DNA of 64,000 bases from Mycobacterium haemophilum DSM 44634 (GCF_000340435.2 NZ_CP011883.2:902607-966606); one strand, 5' to 3'; positions 49,907-59,020 are shown, numbered from the stretch's first letter. Translations and numbers: made by a program. Notes: a model not told the origin generated them from the letters alone.

Positions 49907-50713
49907 TCAGAACCGGGCGATGATGTCGGCCAGCAGTGACCCGATCCGGCTCGCTGAGGCGGCGCCGGCGGCAAGCACCTCAGCATGGCTCAGTGGCTCA
50001 CCGGTGATCCCGGCCGCCAGGTTCGTCACCAGTGACACGCCCAGCACCTCGGCGCCCGCCGCGCGGGCCGCGATGGTTTCGTGCACCGTGGACATGCCGA
50101 CCAGGTCGGCGCCCAGCATCCGCAGCATCCGGATTTCGGCGGGCGTCTCATAGTGCGGGCCGGGCTGGGCCGCGTACACGCCTTCGGTCAGTGCCGGGTC
50201 GGTGTCGCGGGCGAGTTCTCGCAGCCGCGGTGCGTACGCGTCGGTCAAGTCGACGAACTGCGCGCCGACCAGCGGCGAACGTGCCGTCAGGTTCAGGTGG
50301 TCACTGATCAGCACCAGCTGGCCGACCGACAGGTCCGCGCGCAGTCCGCCGGCCGCGTTGGTGAGGATGACGATGCGCGCCCCGGCCGCACACGCTGTTC
50401 GCACGGGATGCACGACGTGGCGCAGGTCATGTCCCTCGTAGGGGTGGATGCGACCGGCCAACACCAGCACCCGATGCGCGCCGATGCGCACCGACAACAG
50501 CTCACCGGTATGCCCGGCCGCGCTGGGCGGGGTGAACCCGGGCAGCTCGGCCTGGGGGAGCACGACGGTCGGGGAGCCCAGCGCGGCAACCGCCGGCGAC
50601 CATCCCGATCCGAGGACGACCGCGACGTCGTGCTCCAGGATCCCGGTGCGCTCACCAATCACCTGAGCTGCCCGCCGAGCGAGTTCGTCGGGATCGAGCA
50701 GGGGTTCGGTCAC
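49907..50713 (-). CDS. deoD: Purine nucleoside phosphorylase
   Basis: Splits inosine and guanosine (and deoxy forms) with phosphate. The 268-residue trimeric-type PNP has VVLGSGWSPAVAAL, GHTGELLSVRIGAHRVLVLAGRIHPYEGHD with the phosphate-binding residues, LTNAAGGLRADL, and the EIRMLRMLGADLVGMSTVHETIAARAAG region. The start is the GTG at 50713 (VTEPLLDPDELA), which gives the same length as Rv3307. It works after adenosine deaminase (add) in salvage and is co-transcribed with pmmB. Confidence 0.95.
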   Translation of the reverse strand: MTEPLLDPDELARRAAQVIGERTGILEHDVAVVLGSGWSPAVAALGSPTVVLPQAELPGFTPPSAAGHTGELLSVRIGAHRVLVLAGRIHPYEGHDLRHVVHPVRTACAAGARIVILTNAAGGLRADLSVGQLVLISDHLNLTARSPLVGAQFVDLTDAYAPRLRELARDTDPALTEGVYAAQPGPHYETPAEIRMLRMLGADLVGMSTVHETIAARAAGAEVLGVSLVTNLAAGITGEPLSHAEVLAAGAASASRIGSLLADIIARF

Positions 50714-50726
50714 AGTGGGCGAGCTT

Positions 50727-50838
50727 AGCCCGGCGACGGCGAGCGCCGGAACGGCGTGAGTGAGGAGCGGGCGATTGAATCGAGCCCGGCGACGGCGAGC
50801 GCCGGAATGGCGTGAGTGAGGAGCGGGCGATTGAATCG
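50727..50838. repeat. Two tandem 56-base repeats (MIRU-like)
   Basis: AGCCCGGCGACGGCGAGCGC...GCGATTGAATCG is present at 50727-50782 and 50783-50838 with one visible difference (GGAACGG / GGAATGG). It lies between divergent deoD and amiA1 and contains overlapping GTGAGTGAGGAG start/stop-like sequence, as in mycobacterial interspersed repeat units. Confidence 0.8.
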
Positions 50839-50889
50839 AGCCAAGCCGCTCGCCGAGGATCGGATGCATTGCGGTGCGATACTGCATGG

Positions 50890-52083
50890 GTGCCCACAGC
50901 AACCGCATTGACCAGTGTCGAGGATGCGGTGCGGCGTCGTGGTGCCGATCTGGTCGAGTTGTCGCACGCCATTCACGCCGAGCCGGAGCTGGCGTTCGCC
51001 GAACACCGCAGCTGCGCCAAGGCGCAGGCGCTGGTCGCCGAACGTGGTTTCGCGATCACCGCGCCCGCCGGTGGTCTGGATACGGCGTTTCGCGCTGACT
51101 TCGGCAGTGGGCCCCTGGTTGTCGGGGTGTGCGCCGAGTATGACGCGTTGCCCGAGATCGGACATGCCTGCGGCCACAACATCATTGCGGCGTCGGCGGT
51201 GGGCGCCGCGCTGGCGCTTGCTGAGGTAGCCGACGACCTGGGCCTCACCGTGGCCTTGCTGGGAACCCCCGCCGAGGAAGCCGGCGGTGGTAAAGCGCTG
51301 ATGCTGCAGGCCGGGACGTTCGACGATGTCGCGGTGGCGGTGATGGCGCATCCCGGGCCGACCGACATCGCCGCGGCCCATTCACTGGCATTGTCTGAGG
51401 TCACGGTCGAATACCGGGGCAAGGAATCGCATGCCGCCGTCGCACCGCACCTGGGGGTCAACGCAGCCGACGCGGTGACCGTCGCGCAGGTGGCCATTGC
51501 CGTACTGCGCCAGCAGCTGGGGCCGGGGCAACTGGTGCACGGCATGGTCACTAACGGCGGGCAGGCGATCAATGTCATACCGGGGCACGCGACGTTGCAA
51601 TATGCGATGCGGGCGGTCGAATCGGATTCGCTGCGTGAGCTGGAGGGCAGAATGTTTGCTTGCTTTGCTGCGGGCGCGTTAGCCACCGGCTGCGAATACG
51701 AAATCGACCACACAGCACCGGCATACGCGGAGCTCAAACCCGACCAATGGCTAGCCGACGTGTGCCGCGAGGAGATGCGCCGACTCGGACGCGAGCCGAT
51801 GGCGCCTGACGTTGAGGCGCGGCTTCCCTTGGGCAGCACCGATATGGGAAACGTGACGCAGGTGCTGCCCGGGATCCATCCGGTGATCGGTGTCGACGCC
51901 GCCGGCGCCACGGTTCACCAGCGCGCCTTCGCCTCGGCCGCTGTCGGTCCCAGCGGCGACCGCGCGGTCGTCGACGGCGCGATCATGCTGGCGCGCACGA
52001 TTGTTCAACTCGCCGAAACTCCTGACGAGCGTGACCGGGTGTTGGCGGCGCAACAGCGCAGACGCGGCAGGGCAGCGCTGTGA
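50890..52083 (+). CDS. amiA1: M20-family amidohydrolase AmiA1
   Basis: A 397-residue zinc peptidase/amidohydrolase of the M20D group (N-acyl-amino acid or carbamate hydrolases). The motifs are CAEYDALPEIGHACGHNIIAAS (first metal ligands), GTPAEEAGGGKALML (catalytic Glu pair), VMAHPGPTDIAAAHS, SHAAVAPHLGVNAADAV and GSTDMGNVTQVLPG. The GTG at 50890 (VPTATALTSVEDAV) is preferred, because the longer frame starting in the 56-base repeats adds unrelated residues. It overlaps amiB1 by 4 bases. The natural substrate is unknown. Confidence 0.93.
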   Translation: MPTATALTSVEDAVRRRGADLVELSHAIHAEPELAFAEHRSCAKAQALVAERGFAITAPAGGLDTAFRADFGSGPLVVGVCAEYDALPEIGHACGHNIIAASAVGAALALAEVADDLGLTVALLGTPAEEAGGGKALMLQAGTFDDVAVAVMAHPGPTDIAAAHSLALSEVTVEYRGKESHAAVAPHLGVNAADAVTVAQVAIAVLRQQLGPGQLVHGMVTNGGQAINVIPGHATLQYAMRAVESDSLRELEGRMFACFAAGALATGCEYEIDHTAPAYAELKPDQWLADVCREEMRRLGREPMAPDVEARLPLGSTDMGNVTQVLPGIHPVIGVDAAGATVHQRAFASAAVGPSGDRAVVDGAIMLARTIVQLAETPDERDRVLAAQQRRRGRAAL

Positions 52084-53249
52084 GCCTCGTTGACACGGCC
52101 GAATCCTGGCTGGCTGCACACTACGACGACCTGATCGCCTGGCGCCGCCACATCCACCGCTATCCGGAGCTGGGTCGCCAGGAGTTCGCCACCACGCAGT
52201 TCGTCGCCGAACGGCTGGCCGATGCGGGGTTGAACCCCAAGGTGCTGCCCGGTGGCACCGGATTGACCTGCGATTTGGGGCCTGAACACGAGCCCAGGAT
52301 CGCGCTGCGCGCCGACATGGACGCGCTACCCCTGGCGGAACGGACCGGCGCCCCGTATGCCTCGACGGTGGCAGGCGTCGCGCACGCCTGCGGTCATGAT
52401 GCGCACACCGCCATCCTGCTGGGGACCGCGGTGGCATTGGCGTCGGTGGCCGAGCTGCCGGTCGGCGTGCGATTGATCTTCCAGGCTGCCGAAGAGCTGA
52501 TGCCCGGCGGCGCGATCGATGCCATCGCCGCCGGGGTGTTGACCGGGGTGACGCGGATCTTCGCTTTGCACTGCGATCCCCGGCTCGAGGTGGGCAAGGT
52601 CGCGGTCCGGCACGGCCCCATCACCTCGGCGGCCGACTCGATAGAGATCACGCTGTATTCGCCTGGCGGACACACATCCCGCCCGCACCTGACCGCTGAC
52701 CTGGTCTACGGGCTCGGCACACTCATTACCGGGCTGCCCGGGGTGCTGTCGCGGCGCATCGATCCGCGCAACAGCACCGTGTTGGTGTGGGGCGCGGTCA
52801 ACGCGGGCGTGGCCGCCAACGCGATACCCCAAACCGGCGTCTTGTCCGGCACCGTGCGTACCGCCAGCCGGCAGACCTGGGTCGACCTCGAGGAGATCAT
52901 CCGCCAGTCCGTGTCCGCGCTGCTGTCACCATTGGCGATCGAACACACCCTGCAGTACCGGCGCGGCGTCCCGCCCGTCGTCAACGAGGATGTCTCGACA
53001 CGCATCCTGACCCACGCGATCGAAGCCGTCGGCCCTGATGCGCTGGCCGATACCCGCCAGTCCGGCGGTGGGGAGGATTTTTCCTGGTACTTGGAGGAAA
53101 TTCCTGGTGCGATGGCCCGACTGGGCGTGTGGCCCGGTGCGGGACCACAGTTGGATCTGCATCAGCCGACGTTCGACCTCGACGAGCGGGCATTGGCGAT
53201 TGGGCTGCGGGTGATGGTCAACATCATTGAACAGGCGGCAGCTTTCTAG
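52080..53249 (+). CDS. amiB1: M20-family amidohydrolase AmiB1
   Basis: A 389-residue paralogue of AmiA1 in the same operon: IHRYPELGRQEF, ALRADMDALPLAERTGAPY, HACGHDAHTAILLGTAVAL with the metal His/Asp, QAAEELMPGGAIDAI with the catalytic Glu, and GGGEDFSWYLEEIPGAM. The pair may act as heteromers or on different N-acyl amino acids; this is not known. It starts with GTG overlapping the amiA1 stop. Confidence 0.93.
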   Translation: MSLVDTAESWLAAHYDDLIAWRRHIHRYPELGRQEFATTQFVAERLADAGLNPKVLPGGTGLTCDLGPEHEPRIALRADMDALPLAERTGAPYASTVAGVAHACGHDAHTAILLGTAVALASVAELPVGVRLIFQAAEELMPGGAIDAIAAGVLTGVTRIFALHCDPRLEVGKVAVRHGPITSAADSIEITLYSPGGHTSRPHLTADLVYGLGTLITGLPGVLSRRIDPRNSTVLVWGAVNAGVAANAIPQTGVLSGTVRTASRQTWVDLEEIIRQSVSALLSPLAIEHTLQYRRGVPPVVNEDVSTRILTHAIEAVGPDALADTRQSGGGEDFSWYLEEIPGAMARLGVWPGAGPQLDLHQPTFDLDERALAIGLRVMVNIIEQAAAF

Positions 53250-53252
53250 ACC

Positions 53253-53310
53253 GCGAGTGTCCGTGTCTGCACAACGACACGCCGTTGCGGCTGTCATTTC
53301 GCGGACGCTC
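53253..53310. repeat. Hairpin repeat, left of the DUF559-type gene
   Basis: GCGAGTGTCCGTGTCTGCACAACGACACGCC...GCGGACGCTC. Outer arms GAGTGTCCG / CGGACGCTC and inner GTGTC / GACAC form a stem-loop. A reverse-oriented relative lies at 54237-54297. The stop codon of the bracketed gene is inside this repeat. Confidence 0.8.
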
Positions 53311-54190
53311 ATGCCGCTCGACGCAGCGCCGTCTCGAGCCGGCGGATAAGTTTGCCTGGCCGATATCTGACGTCCTCGGCGATGATGGGCACCACCACCC
53401 AGCACAGGTCCTGCAGTGCGCCGGCGCGTCGTCGGTCCCGGAGAAATGCGTCCCGGCCGCTGTGCCAGTAGAGGCCGTCGTACTCGGCGGCGACGCGGTA
53501 TTCAGGCCAAGCGAAGTCGAGTCGCCAGGTCCGCCCGCTCAGATCCACGATCTCGTATTGCAGGACCGGCTGAGGCAACCCGCCATCGAGCATGACTAGC
53601 CGCGCCTCGCTCTCCATCGGCGACTCGGCCAGCGACGAAGCCAAACCCAGCAGCTCGCGGACGGTGACGATGCCACGCCGGCCGGACTGTAGGTCGACAG
53701 CTCTATGCAGGTCGACGGGGGTGCACGTGCCACTGCGCAGCGCGGCGTCGAGCGTCGCCAGCGCTCTTGGCCGACGCAGTGCGCGAGCGACCTCGATAGC
53801 TGTCCAGGCAGGCGTCGTGGCCGGTCGTTCCGCGAACAACATCAGCGGCGCGCCCTCGCGTCGGTGCACCACCAGACCGTCGGTTGAGCGCAAGCGGTGG
53901 CCGCCGGGATTAAGCACATGCAGATCCGGGGTTCCTTCGGTGTCGAAGCCGTAAGCAGCGGCGGCAGTGCCCAGGCACGCCGCCACCGTCGTGCCGGCTG
54001 CCATGTCCAGCCCGCGCAGCCGTAATGCCGTGGTCATTTCGCCGCGGCCATAGATGCCACGCCAAATCTTCTGCAGTGCACCGCGGTTCACGTGTTCCTC
54101 CAGGCCGCGACGGGTGAGGAATGTCAATGCCTGAGCGGACGTCACCACTCCGCCCTGGGCATCGAGCAGCTGGCTGAGCTCTTTGGCCAT
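53309..54190 (-). CDS. DUF559-type protein with AbiEi-like N-terminus
   Basis: A 293-residue protein. The N-terminus (LLDAQGGVVTSAQALTFLTRRGLEEHVNRGALQKIWRGIYGRG) is a winged-helix segment as in AbiEi-type antitoxins. The C-terminal part (MESEARLVMLDGGLPQPVLQYEIVDLSGRTWRLDFAWPEYRVAAEYDG... RRAGALQDLCWVVV) has the E-x(n)-D-x-A-W/E-Y-DG order of the Vsr-like nuclease fold (DUF559). Mycobacterial genomes carry many such genes. DNA cleavage is a guess from the fold. The gene lies alone between two related hairpin repeats. Confidence 0.75.
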   Translation of the reverse strand: MAKELSQLLDAQGGVVTSAQALTFLTRRGLEEHVNRGALQKIWRGIYGRGEMTTALRLRGLDMAAGTTVAACLGTAAAAYGFDTEGTPDLHVLNPGGHRLRSTDGLVVHRREGAPLMLFAERPATTPAWTAIEVARALRRPRALATLDAALRSGTCTPVDLHRAVDLQSGRRGIVTVRELLGLASSLAESPMESEARLVMLDGGLPQPVLQYEIVDLSGRTWRLDFAWPEYRVAAEYDGLYWHSGRDAFLRDRRRAGALQDLCWVVVPIIAEDVRYRPGKLIRRLETALRRAA

Positions 54191-54236
54191 GCCCGCTATC
54201 GTCGGGTCGGGCTGTCATGCCCACAAGTCACCTCAC

Positions 54237-54297
54237 GAGCGTCCGCGAAATGCCAATCAATGCGGCGTGTCGCTGTGCAGACACGCGCGCTCGCGAG
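54237..54297. repeat. Hairpin repeat, right of the DUF559-type gene
   Basis: GAGCGTCCGCGAAATGCC...GCGTGTCGCTGTGCAGACACGCGCGCTCGCG. Its reverse complement aligns along its length with 53253-53310 (CGTGTCTGCACA(G/A)CGACACGCCG, CATTTCGCGGACGCTC). Confidence 0.8.
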
Positions 54298-54303
54298 CCA
54301 GAG

Positions 54304-54783
54304 CTAGGTGGTAGTCCCCGGGCCAATGTTGCGGGCCGGGCGAGTCCGCAGATCGTGGACATAATCGTTTGGCGCGCCGGCGATTTCGGCGGCGTCGGCC
54401 ATGACACCCAGGTACCGCGCCGACGGCAGCCCGCCCTCCCAGGCATCCAGCACGTAGAGCCAGGCAAGCACCGGGTCGATAGTGGTGTCGGAGGATTCGC
54501 GCTCCACTCGGCATCGAATCTTCTTATGGACGCCGAACTCGGAGCCTTCCCACCGGTCAAGGTTCATCTCGTCTGCCGGCGTCATGTCGTAGAGGACGAC
54601 GAAAACCCTCGAATCTGGGTCCTCGACGACCGTGGCCAGCGCGCCTTCCCAACCGATATCCTCGCCGCCGAAGGTCAGGCGCCAGCCGGGCAGCCAGCCT
54701 GTTCCGGCCATCGGCGAGTGTGGTGCGCGCTTGAGCATCTGCTCGGGATGCATGTTCGATCCGTAAGCGGCATAAAGCGGCAC
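54304..54783 (-). CDS. Gamma-glutamylcyclotransferase-like protein (Rv3304)
   Basis: A 159-residue protein of the AIG2/GGCT fold. YAAYGSNMHPEQM is the YGSN substrate loop, and GWEGALATVVEDPDSRVFVVLYDMTPADEMNLDRWEGSEFGVHKKI contains the conserved core and the candidate catalytic acid. It matches Rv3304 in size and order. True cyclotransferase activity toward gamma-glutamyl amines has not been shown from this sequence. Confidence 0.88.
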   Translation of the reverse strand: MPLYAAYGSNMHPEQMLKRAPHSPMAGTGWLPGWRLTFGGEDIGWEGALATVVEDPDSRVFVVLYDMTPADEMNLDRWEGSEFGVHKKIRCRVERESSDTTIDPVLAWLYVLDAWEGGLPSARYLGVMADAAEIAGAPNDYVHDLRTRPARNIGPGTTT

Positions 54784-54853
54784 GGGGAAAGCTTAAACGG
54801 CACGCGCCCGCCTGGCGTTCAACCAAGGGGTTTGGCCGAGTCGCGAGCCAAGC

Positions 54854-54859
54854 TAGGTT
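54854..54859 (+). promoter_or_regulatory. TANNNT -10 box giving a leaderless lpdA transcript
   Basis: TAGGTT ends 7 bases before the GTG start of lpdA, so the mRNA is expected to begin at the start codon; no Shine-Dalgarno is visible. Confidence 0.45.
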
Positions 54860-54866
54860 ATGGGCT

Positions 54867-56300
54867 GTGGTGACCCGCATCGTGATCCTTGGGGGAGGCC
54901 CGGCCGGTTACGAGGCTGCACTGGTGGCAGCGACCACGTCACACCCGCAAAAAGCCCACGTCACCGTGATCGACTCCGATGGCATCGGTGGGGCGGCCGT
55001 ACTGGATGACTGCGTGCCGTCCAAGACGTTCATCGCCTCCACCGGGCTGCGCAGCGAGCTGCGCCGAGCGCAACGGCTCGGCTTCGATATCGACATCGAC
55101 GACGCCAAAATCTCGTTGCCCGACATCCATGCCCGGGTAAAGACGCTGGCCGCAGCGCAGTCGGCGGACATCACCGCCCAACTGCGCAACATGGGCGTGG
55201 ACGTGATCGCTGGCCGGGGCGAGCTGGTTGACCCCACCTTGGGTCTGGCTCGTCACCGCATCAAAGCGACCCATTCCGATGGGGGGCCCGACGGCCCCGT
55301 CACCAGCGAGCACGACGCCGACGTCGTGTTGATTGCCACCGGAGCCAGCCCACGGATCCTGCCGTCGGCTGCCCCGGACGGCGAACGCATCCTGACCTGG
55401 CGGCAGCTCTACGACTTGGCGGCGTTACCCGAGCACCTCATCGTGGTGGGCTCCGGGGTCACCGGCGCTGAGTTCGTCAACGCCTACACCGAACTGGGTG
55501 TGCCGGTGACGGTGGTGGCCAGCCAGGACCACGTGCTGCCGTACGAGGACGCCGACGCAGCGTTGGTCTTGGAAGGGTCGTTCGCCGAACGTGGTGTCCG
55601 GCTGTTCAAGAACGCGCGCGCGGAATCGGTGACCCGTACCGAAACCGGTGTCCTGGTGACGATGATCGACGGCCGCACCGTCGAGGGCAGCCACGCCCTG
55701 ATGACCATCGGGTCGGTCCCCAACACCAGCGGCCTGGGCCTGGAACGGGTCGGCATCGAGTTGGGGCGAGGCAACTACCTGACCGTGGACCGGGTGTCGC
55801 GGACCTCGGTGCCCGGCATTTATGCGGCAGGCGACTGCACCGGCCTGCTGCCGCTGGCGTCGGTGGCGGCGATGCAGGGCCGGATCGCGATGTATCACGC
55901 GTTGGGTGAGGGGGTCAGCCCGATCCGGTTGCGCACGGTCGCGGCGACGGTTTTCACCAGGCCCGAGATCGCGGCGGTGGGGGTGCCGCAATCGGCGATC
56001 GACAACGGTTCGGTATCTGCCCGGACCATCATGCTGCCGTTGCAGACCAATGCGCGGGCGAAGATGTCCGAGGTGCGTCATGGGTTTGTCAAGATGTTTT
56101 GCCGCCCGTCCACCGGGGTGGTGATCGGCGGCGTGGTGGTGGCGCCGATCGCTTCCGAATTGATCCTGCCGATCGCCGTGGCGGTGCAAAACCGGATCAC
56201 CGTCAACGAGTTGGCGCAAACACTGGCCGTGTACCCGTCGTTGTCCGGCTCGATCACCGAGGCCGCGCGCCGGCTGATGGCACACGATGATCTGGACTAA
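54867..56300 (+). CDS. lpdA: Flavoprotein LpdA, NAD(P)H quinone reductase type
   Basis: A 477-residue member of the flavoprotein disulfide reductase family: FAD motif VILGGGPAGYEAALVA, second Rossmann motif LIVVGSGVTGAEFVNAYTELG and FAD motif GIYAAGDCTGLLPLA. At the active site the usual CxxxxC disulfide reads AVLDDCVPSKTF, with only the second Cys, as in M. tuberculosis LpdA, which is a quinone reductase rather than a lipoamide dehydrogenase. It ends about 16-20 residues earlier than the 493-residue M. tuberculosis protein. glpD2 follows 79 bases later in the same direction. Confidence 0.92.
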   Translation: MVTRIVILGGGPAGYEAALVAATTSHPQKAHVTVIDSDGIGGAAVLDDCVPSKTFIASTGLRSELRRAQRLGFDIDIDDAKISLPDIHARVKTLAAAQSADITAQLRNMGVDVIAGRGELVDPTLGLARHRIKATHSDGGPDGPVTSEHDADVVLIATGASPRILPSAAPDGERILTWRQLYDLAALPEHLIVVGSGVTGAEFVNAYTELGVPVTVVASQDHVLPYEDADAALVLEGSFAERGVRLFKNARAESVTRTETGVLVTMIDGRTVEGSHALMTIGSVPNTSGLGLERVGIELGRGNYLTVDRVSRTSVPGIYAAGDCTGLLPLASVAAMQGRIAMYHALGEGVSPIRLRTVAATVFTRPEIAAVGVPQSAIDNGSVSARTIMLPLQTNARAKMSEVRHGFVKMFCRPSTGVVIGGVVVAPIASELILPIAVAVQNRITVNELAQTLAVYPSLSGSITEAARRLMAHDDLD

Positions 56301-56379
56301 GGCCGATCCTTGACCGACTGACGAACTAGGTTTGATGAGTGGCGACCCTTACCGACGAGTAACGACAGGAGTCCTGGTC

Positions 56380-58137
56380 GTGACTGACCCGATGCAGGCA
56401 CCGGAGAACGAGCAGACATGGCCGGCTTCCGCGCTGGGACCGCAGCAACGCGCGGTGGCCTGGGAGCGGCTTGGCACTGAGCAGTTCGACGTGGTGGTCA
56501 TTGGCGGCGGCGTAGTGGGGTCCGGATGTGCGCTGGATGCCGCCACGCGTGGCCTCAAAGTGGCGCTGGTCGAGGCGCGGGACTTGGCCTCGGGCACATC
56601 GAGCCGCTCGTCGAAAATGTTTCACGGCGGGCTGCGTTACCTTGAGCAACTGGAATTCGGGCTGGTGCGTGAGGCGCTCTATGAGCGTGAGCTGTCGTTG
56701 ACCACGTTGGCACCGCATCTGGTCAAGCCGTTGCCGTTCTTGTTTCCGCTCACCAAGCGTTGGTGGGAGCGCCCGTACATGGCGGCCGGCATCTTCCTGT
56801 ACGACCGTCTTGGTGGCGCGAAGTCTGTTCCGGCGCAAAAACATTTGACCCGTGCTGGTGCGCTGCGGCTGAGCCCTGGCCTCAAACGCAGCTCCTTGAT
56901 CGGTGGTATCCGCTACTACGACACCGTCGTCGACGACGCCCGGCACACCCTGACCGTCGCACGCACCGCCGCGCATTACGGCGCGGTGGTGCGATGCTCC
57001 ACCCAGGTGGTCGCGTTGCTGCGCGAGGGCGACCGGGTGATCGGCGTGCGGGTCCGTGATTCGGAGGACGGCGCGGTTACCGAGGTCCGCGGCCACGTGG
57101 TGGTCAACGCGACCGGGGTCTGGACCGACGAAATTCAGGCGTTGTCCAAGCAGCGCGGACGATTCCAGGTGCGCGCATCCAAGGGCGTGCACGTTGTGGT
57201 ACCGCGGGACCGGATCGTCAGCGACGTCGCGATGATCCTGCGCACCGAGAAGTCAGTGATGTTCATCATCCCGTGGGGTAACCACTGGATCATCGGAACG
57301 ACCGATACCGACTGGAATCTCGACCTGGCCCATCCCGCGGCCACCAAGGCGGACATCGACTACATCCTGGGCACCGTCAACACCGTGTTGGCCACCCCGC
57401 TGACGCACTCCGACATCGACGGGGTGTACGCCGGGCTGCGCCCGCTGCTGGCCGGGGAAAGCGACGACACCTCCAAGCTGTCCCGGGAACACGCGGTCGC
57501 GGTGCCGGCGGCGGGCCTGGTCGCCATCGCCGGCGGCAAATACACCACGTACCGGGTGATGGCCGCCGACGCGATTGATGCTGCGGTTGCCTTCGTTCCG
57601 GCCCGGGTGGCGCCGTCGATCACCGAAAAAGTAGGCCTGCTGGGCGCCGACGGATACTTTGCGCTGATCAATCAGGCCGAACACGTCGCCGCGTTGCAAG
57701 GTCTGCACCCGTACCGGGTGCGTCATCTGCTGGACCGCTACGGCGCGCTCATCGGCGACGTGTTGGCCTTGGCGGCTGACGCACCCGGCCTGCTCAGTCC
57801 GATTAAGGAAGCACCGGGCTATTTGTTGGTGGAAGCCCGCTACGCGGTCACCGCCGAGGGTGCCCTGCATCTCGAGGACATCCTGGCCCGCCGGATGCGG
57901 ATCTCCATCGAATATCCACACCGCGGCGTCGCCTGCGCCCGGGAGGTGGCCGATGTGGTCGCTCCGGTGTTGGGGTGGACGGCCGAGGACATCGATCGCG
58001 AGGTAGCGAACTACACCGCGCGGGTGCAGGCCGAGGTGCTGTCGCAGGCCCAGCCCGACGACGTATCGGCCGATGAGTTGCGGGCCAGTGCCCCCGAGGC
58101 ACGCGCCGAGATCCTCGAGCCGGTGCCGCTCAATTGA
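56380..58137 (+). CDS. glpD2: Glycerol-3-phosphate dehydrogenase (FAD, quinone-linked)
   Basis: Oxidises glycerol-3-phosphate to DHAP at the membrane and passes electrons to quinone. The 585-residue product has the FAD motif DVVVIGGGVVGSGCALDAATRGLKVALVEARDLASGTSSRSSKMFHGGLRYLE. It also contains KGVHVVVPRDRI, WIIGTTDTDW, GVYAGLRPLLAGE and GGKYTTYRVMAADA. The GTG at 56380, with AGGAG upstream, is chosen over the ATG at 56332 because it reproduces the M. tuberculosis length. The neighbouring quinone reductase lpdA suggests a common redox role. Confidence 0.95.
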   Translation: MTDPMQAPENEQTWPASALGPQQRAVAWERLGTEQFDVVVIGGGVVGSGCALDAATRGLKVALVEARDLASGTSSRSSKMFHGGLRYLEQLEFGLVREALYERELSLTTLAPHLVKPLPFLFPLTKRWWERPYMAAGIFLYDRLGGAKSVPAQKHLTRAGALRLSPGLKRSSLIGGIRYYDTVVDDARHTLTVARTAAHYGAVVRCSTQVVALLREGDRVIGVRVRDSEDGAVTEVRGHVVVNATGVWTDEIQALSKQRGRFQVRASKGVHVVVPRDRIVSDVAMILRTEKSVMFIIPWGNHWIIGTTDTDWNLDLAHPAATKADIDYILGTVNTVLATPLTHSDIDGVYAGLRPLLAGESDDTSKLSREHAVAVPAAGLVAIAGGKYTTYRVMAADAIDAAVAFVPARVAPSITEKVGLLGADGYFALINQAEHVAALQGLHPYRVRHLLDRYGALIGDVLALAADAPGLLSPIKEAPGYLLVEARYAVTAEGALHLEDILARRMRISIEYPHRGVACAREVADVVAPVLGWTAEDIDREVANYTARVQAEVLSQAQPDDVSADELRASAPEARAEILEPVPLN

Positions 58138-58144
58138 GCTTGCC

Positions 58145-59020
58145 GTGAGGCCGGCGCCGCTGCCGGTACGCGACGGGTTGGGGCCAGCGCGGGTGCGGCT
58201 GCACGGCGGACCAGTGCTGGCCGAGCTGACCACCCGGTTTGGCGCGCCGGCCCGCGCGAAGGTGCTGGCCGGAGAAGTCGTCGACGCCGACGGTGGGGTG
58301 ATCGATGCGGGAACCGTGCTGGCCAGCGGCTCCTATGTTTATCTCTATCGCGACCTGCCTGATGAAGTGCCGGTGCCCTTTGATATCCCGGTGCTACATC
58401 AAGACGACGACATCGTGGTGGTCGACAAGCCGCACTTTGTGGCCACCATGCCGCGGGGGCGGCACGTCGCGCAGACGGCGCTGGTGCGGCTGCGCCGAGA
58501 ACTGGGGTTGCCGGAGCTGAGCCCGGCGCACCGACTCGACCGGCTGACCGCCGGGGTGCTGCTGTTCACCACCCGCCGTGAGGTGCGCGGCCGGTACCAG
58601 ACGCTGTTTGCCCGCGGTGCGGTGGCCAAGACCTACCTGGCGCGCGCGGCGGTCGATCCGGCCCTGGTGCTGCCACGCCTGGTCATAGGTCGCATCGTCA
58701 AACGCCGGGGCAACCTGCAGGCGGTCTGCGAACCCGGTGTGCCTAACGCGGAGACGCTGGTGGAGCTGATGTCACCGGACGGCCTGTATCGGCTGACTCC
58801 GCGTACCGGACGCACCCACCAACTGCGGGTGCACATGGCGTCCTTGGGTGTACCGATTATTGGTGATCCGTTGTACCCCAATATCTTTGAAGTCCCTGCT
58901 GACGATTTCAGTGCGCCGCTGCAGTTGCTGGCGCAGCGCATCGAGTTCGATGATCCGCTCACCGGGTTGCGTCGTGAGTTTGTCAGCCGCCGAGCACTCA
59001 CCGACGTCGTCGCCAGCTAG
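58145..59020 (+). CDS. RluA-family pseudouridine synthase (Rv3300c-like)
   Basis: A 291-residue RNA pseudouridine synthase. The catalytic motif is SPAHRLDRLTAGVLLFTT with the Asp in HRLDR. Also present are FDIPVLHQDDDIVVVDKPHFVATMPRG and the C-terminal LTPRTGRTHQLRVHMASLGVPIIGDPLYP. The start is the GTG at 58145, 7 bases after the glpD2 stop. The target site in rRNA or tRNA is unknown. In H37Rv I recall phoY1 between glpD2 and this gene; it is absent here. Confidence 0.93.
   Translation: MRPAPLPVRDGLGPARVRLHGGPVLAELTTRFGAPARAKVLAGEVVDADGGVIDAGTVLASGSYVYLYRDLPDEVPVPFDIPVLHQDDDIVVVDKPHFVATMPRGRHVAQTALVRLRRELGLPELSPAHRLDRLTAGVLLFTTRREVRGRYQTLFARGAVAKTYLARAAVDPALVLPRLVIGRIVKRRGNLQAVCEPGVPNAETLVELMSPDGLYRLTPRTGRTHQLRVHMASLGVPIIGDPLYPNIFEVPADDFSAPLQLLAQRIEFDDPLTGLRREFVSRRALTDVVAS

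Noticed and set aside
50812..50889. Longer amiA1 start at the ATG within the 56-base repeats
   Set aside because: The extra 26 residues come from the repeat and do not fit the family; the GTG at 50890 aligns with the known N-terminus.
56332..56379. Upstream ATG as the glpD2 start
   Set aside because: The GTG at 56380 has a good AGGAG and gives the 585-residue length known for the orthologue.
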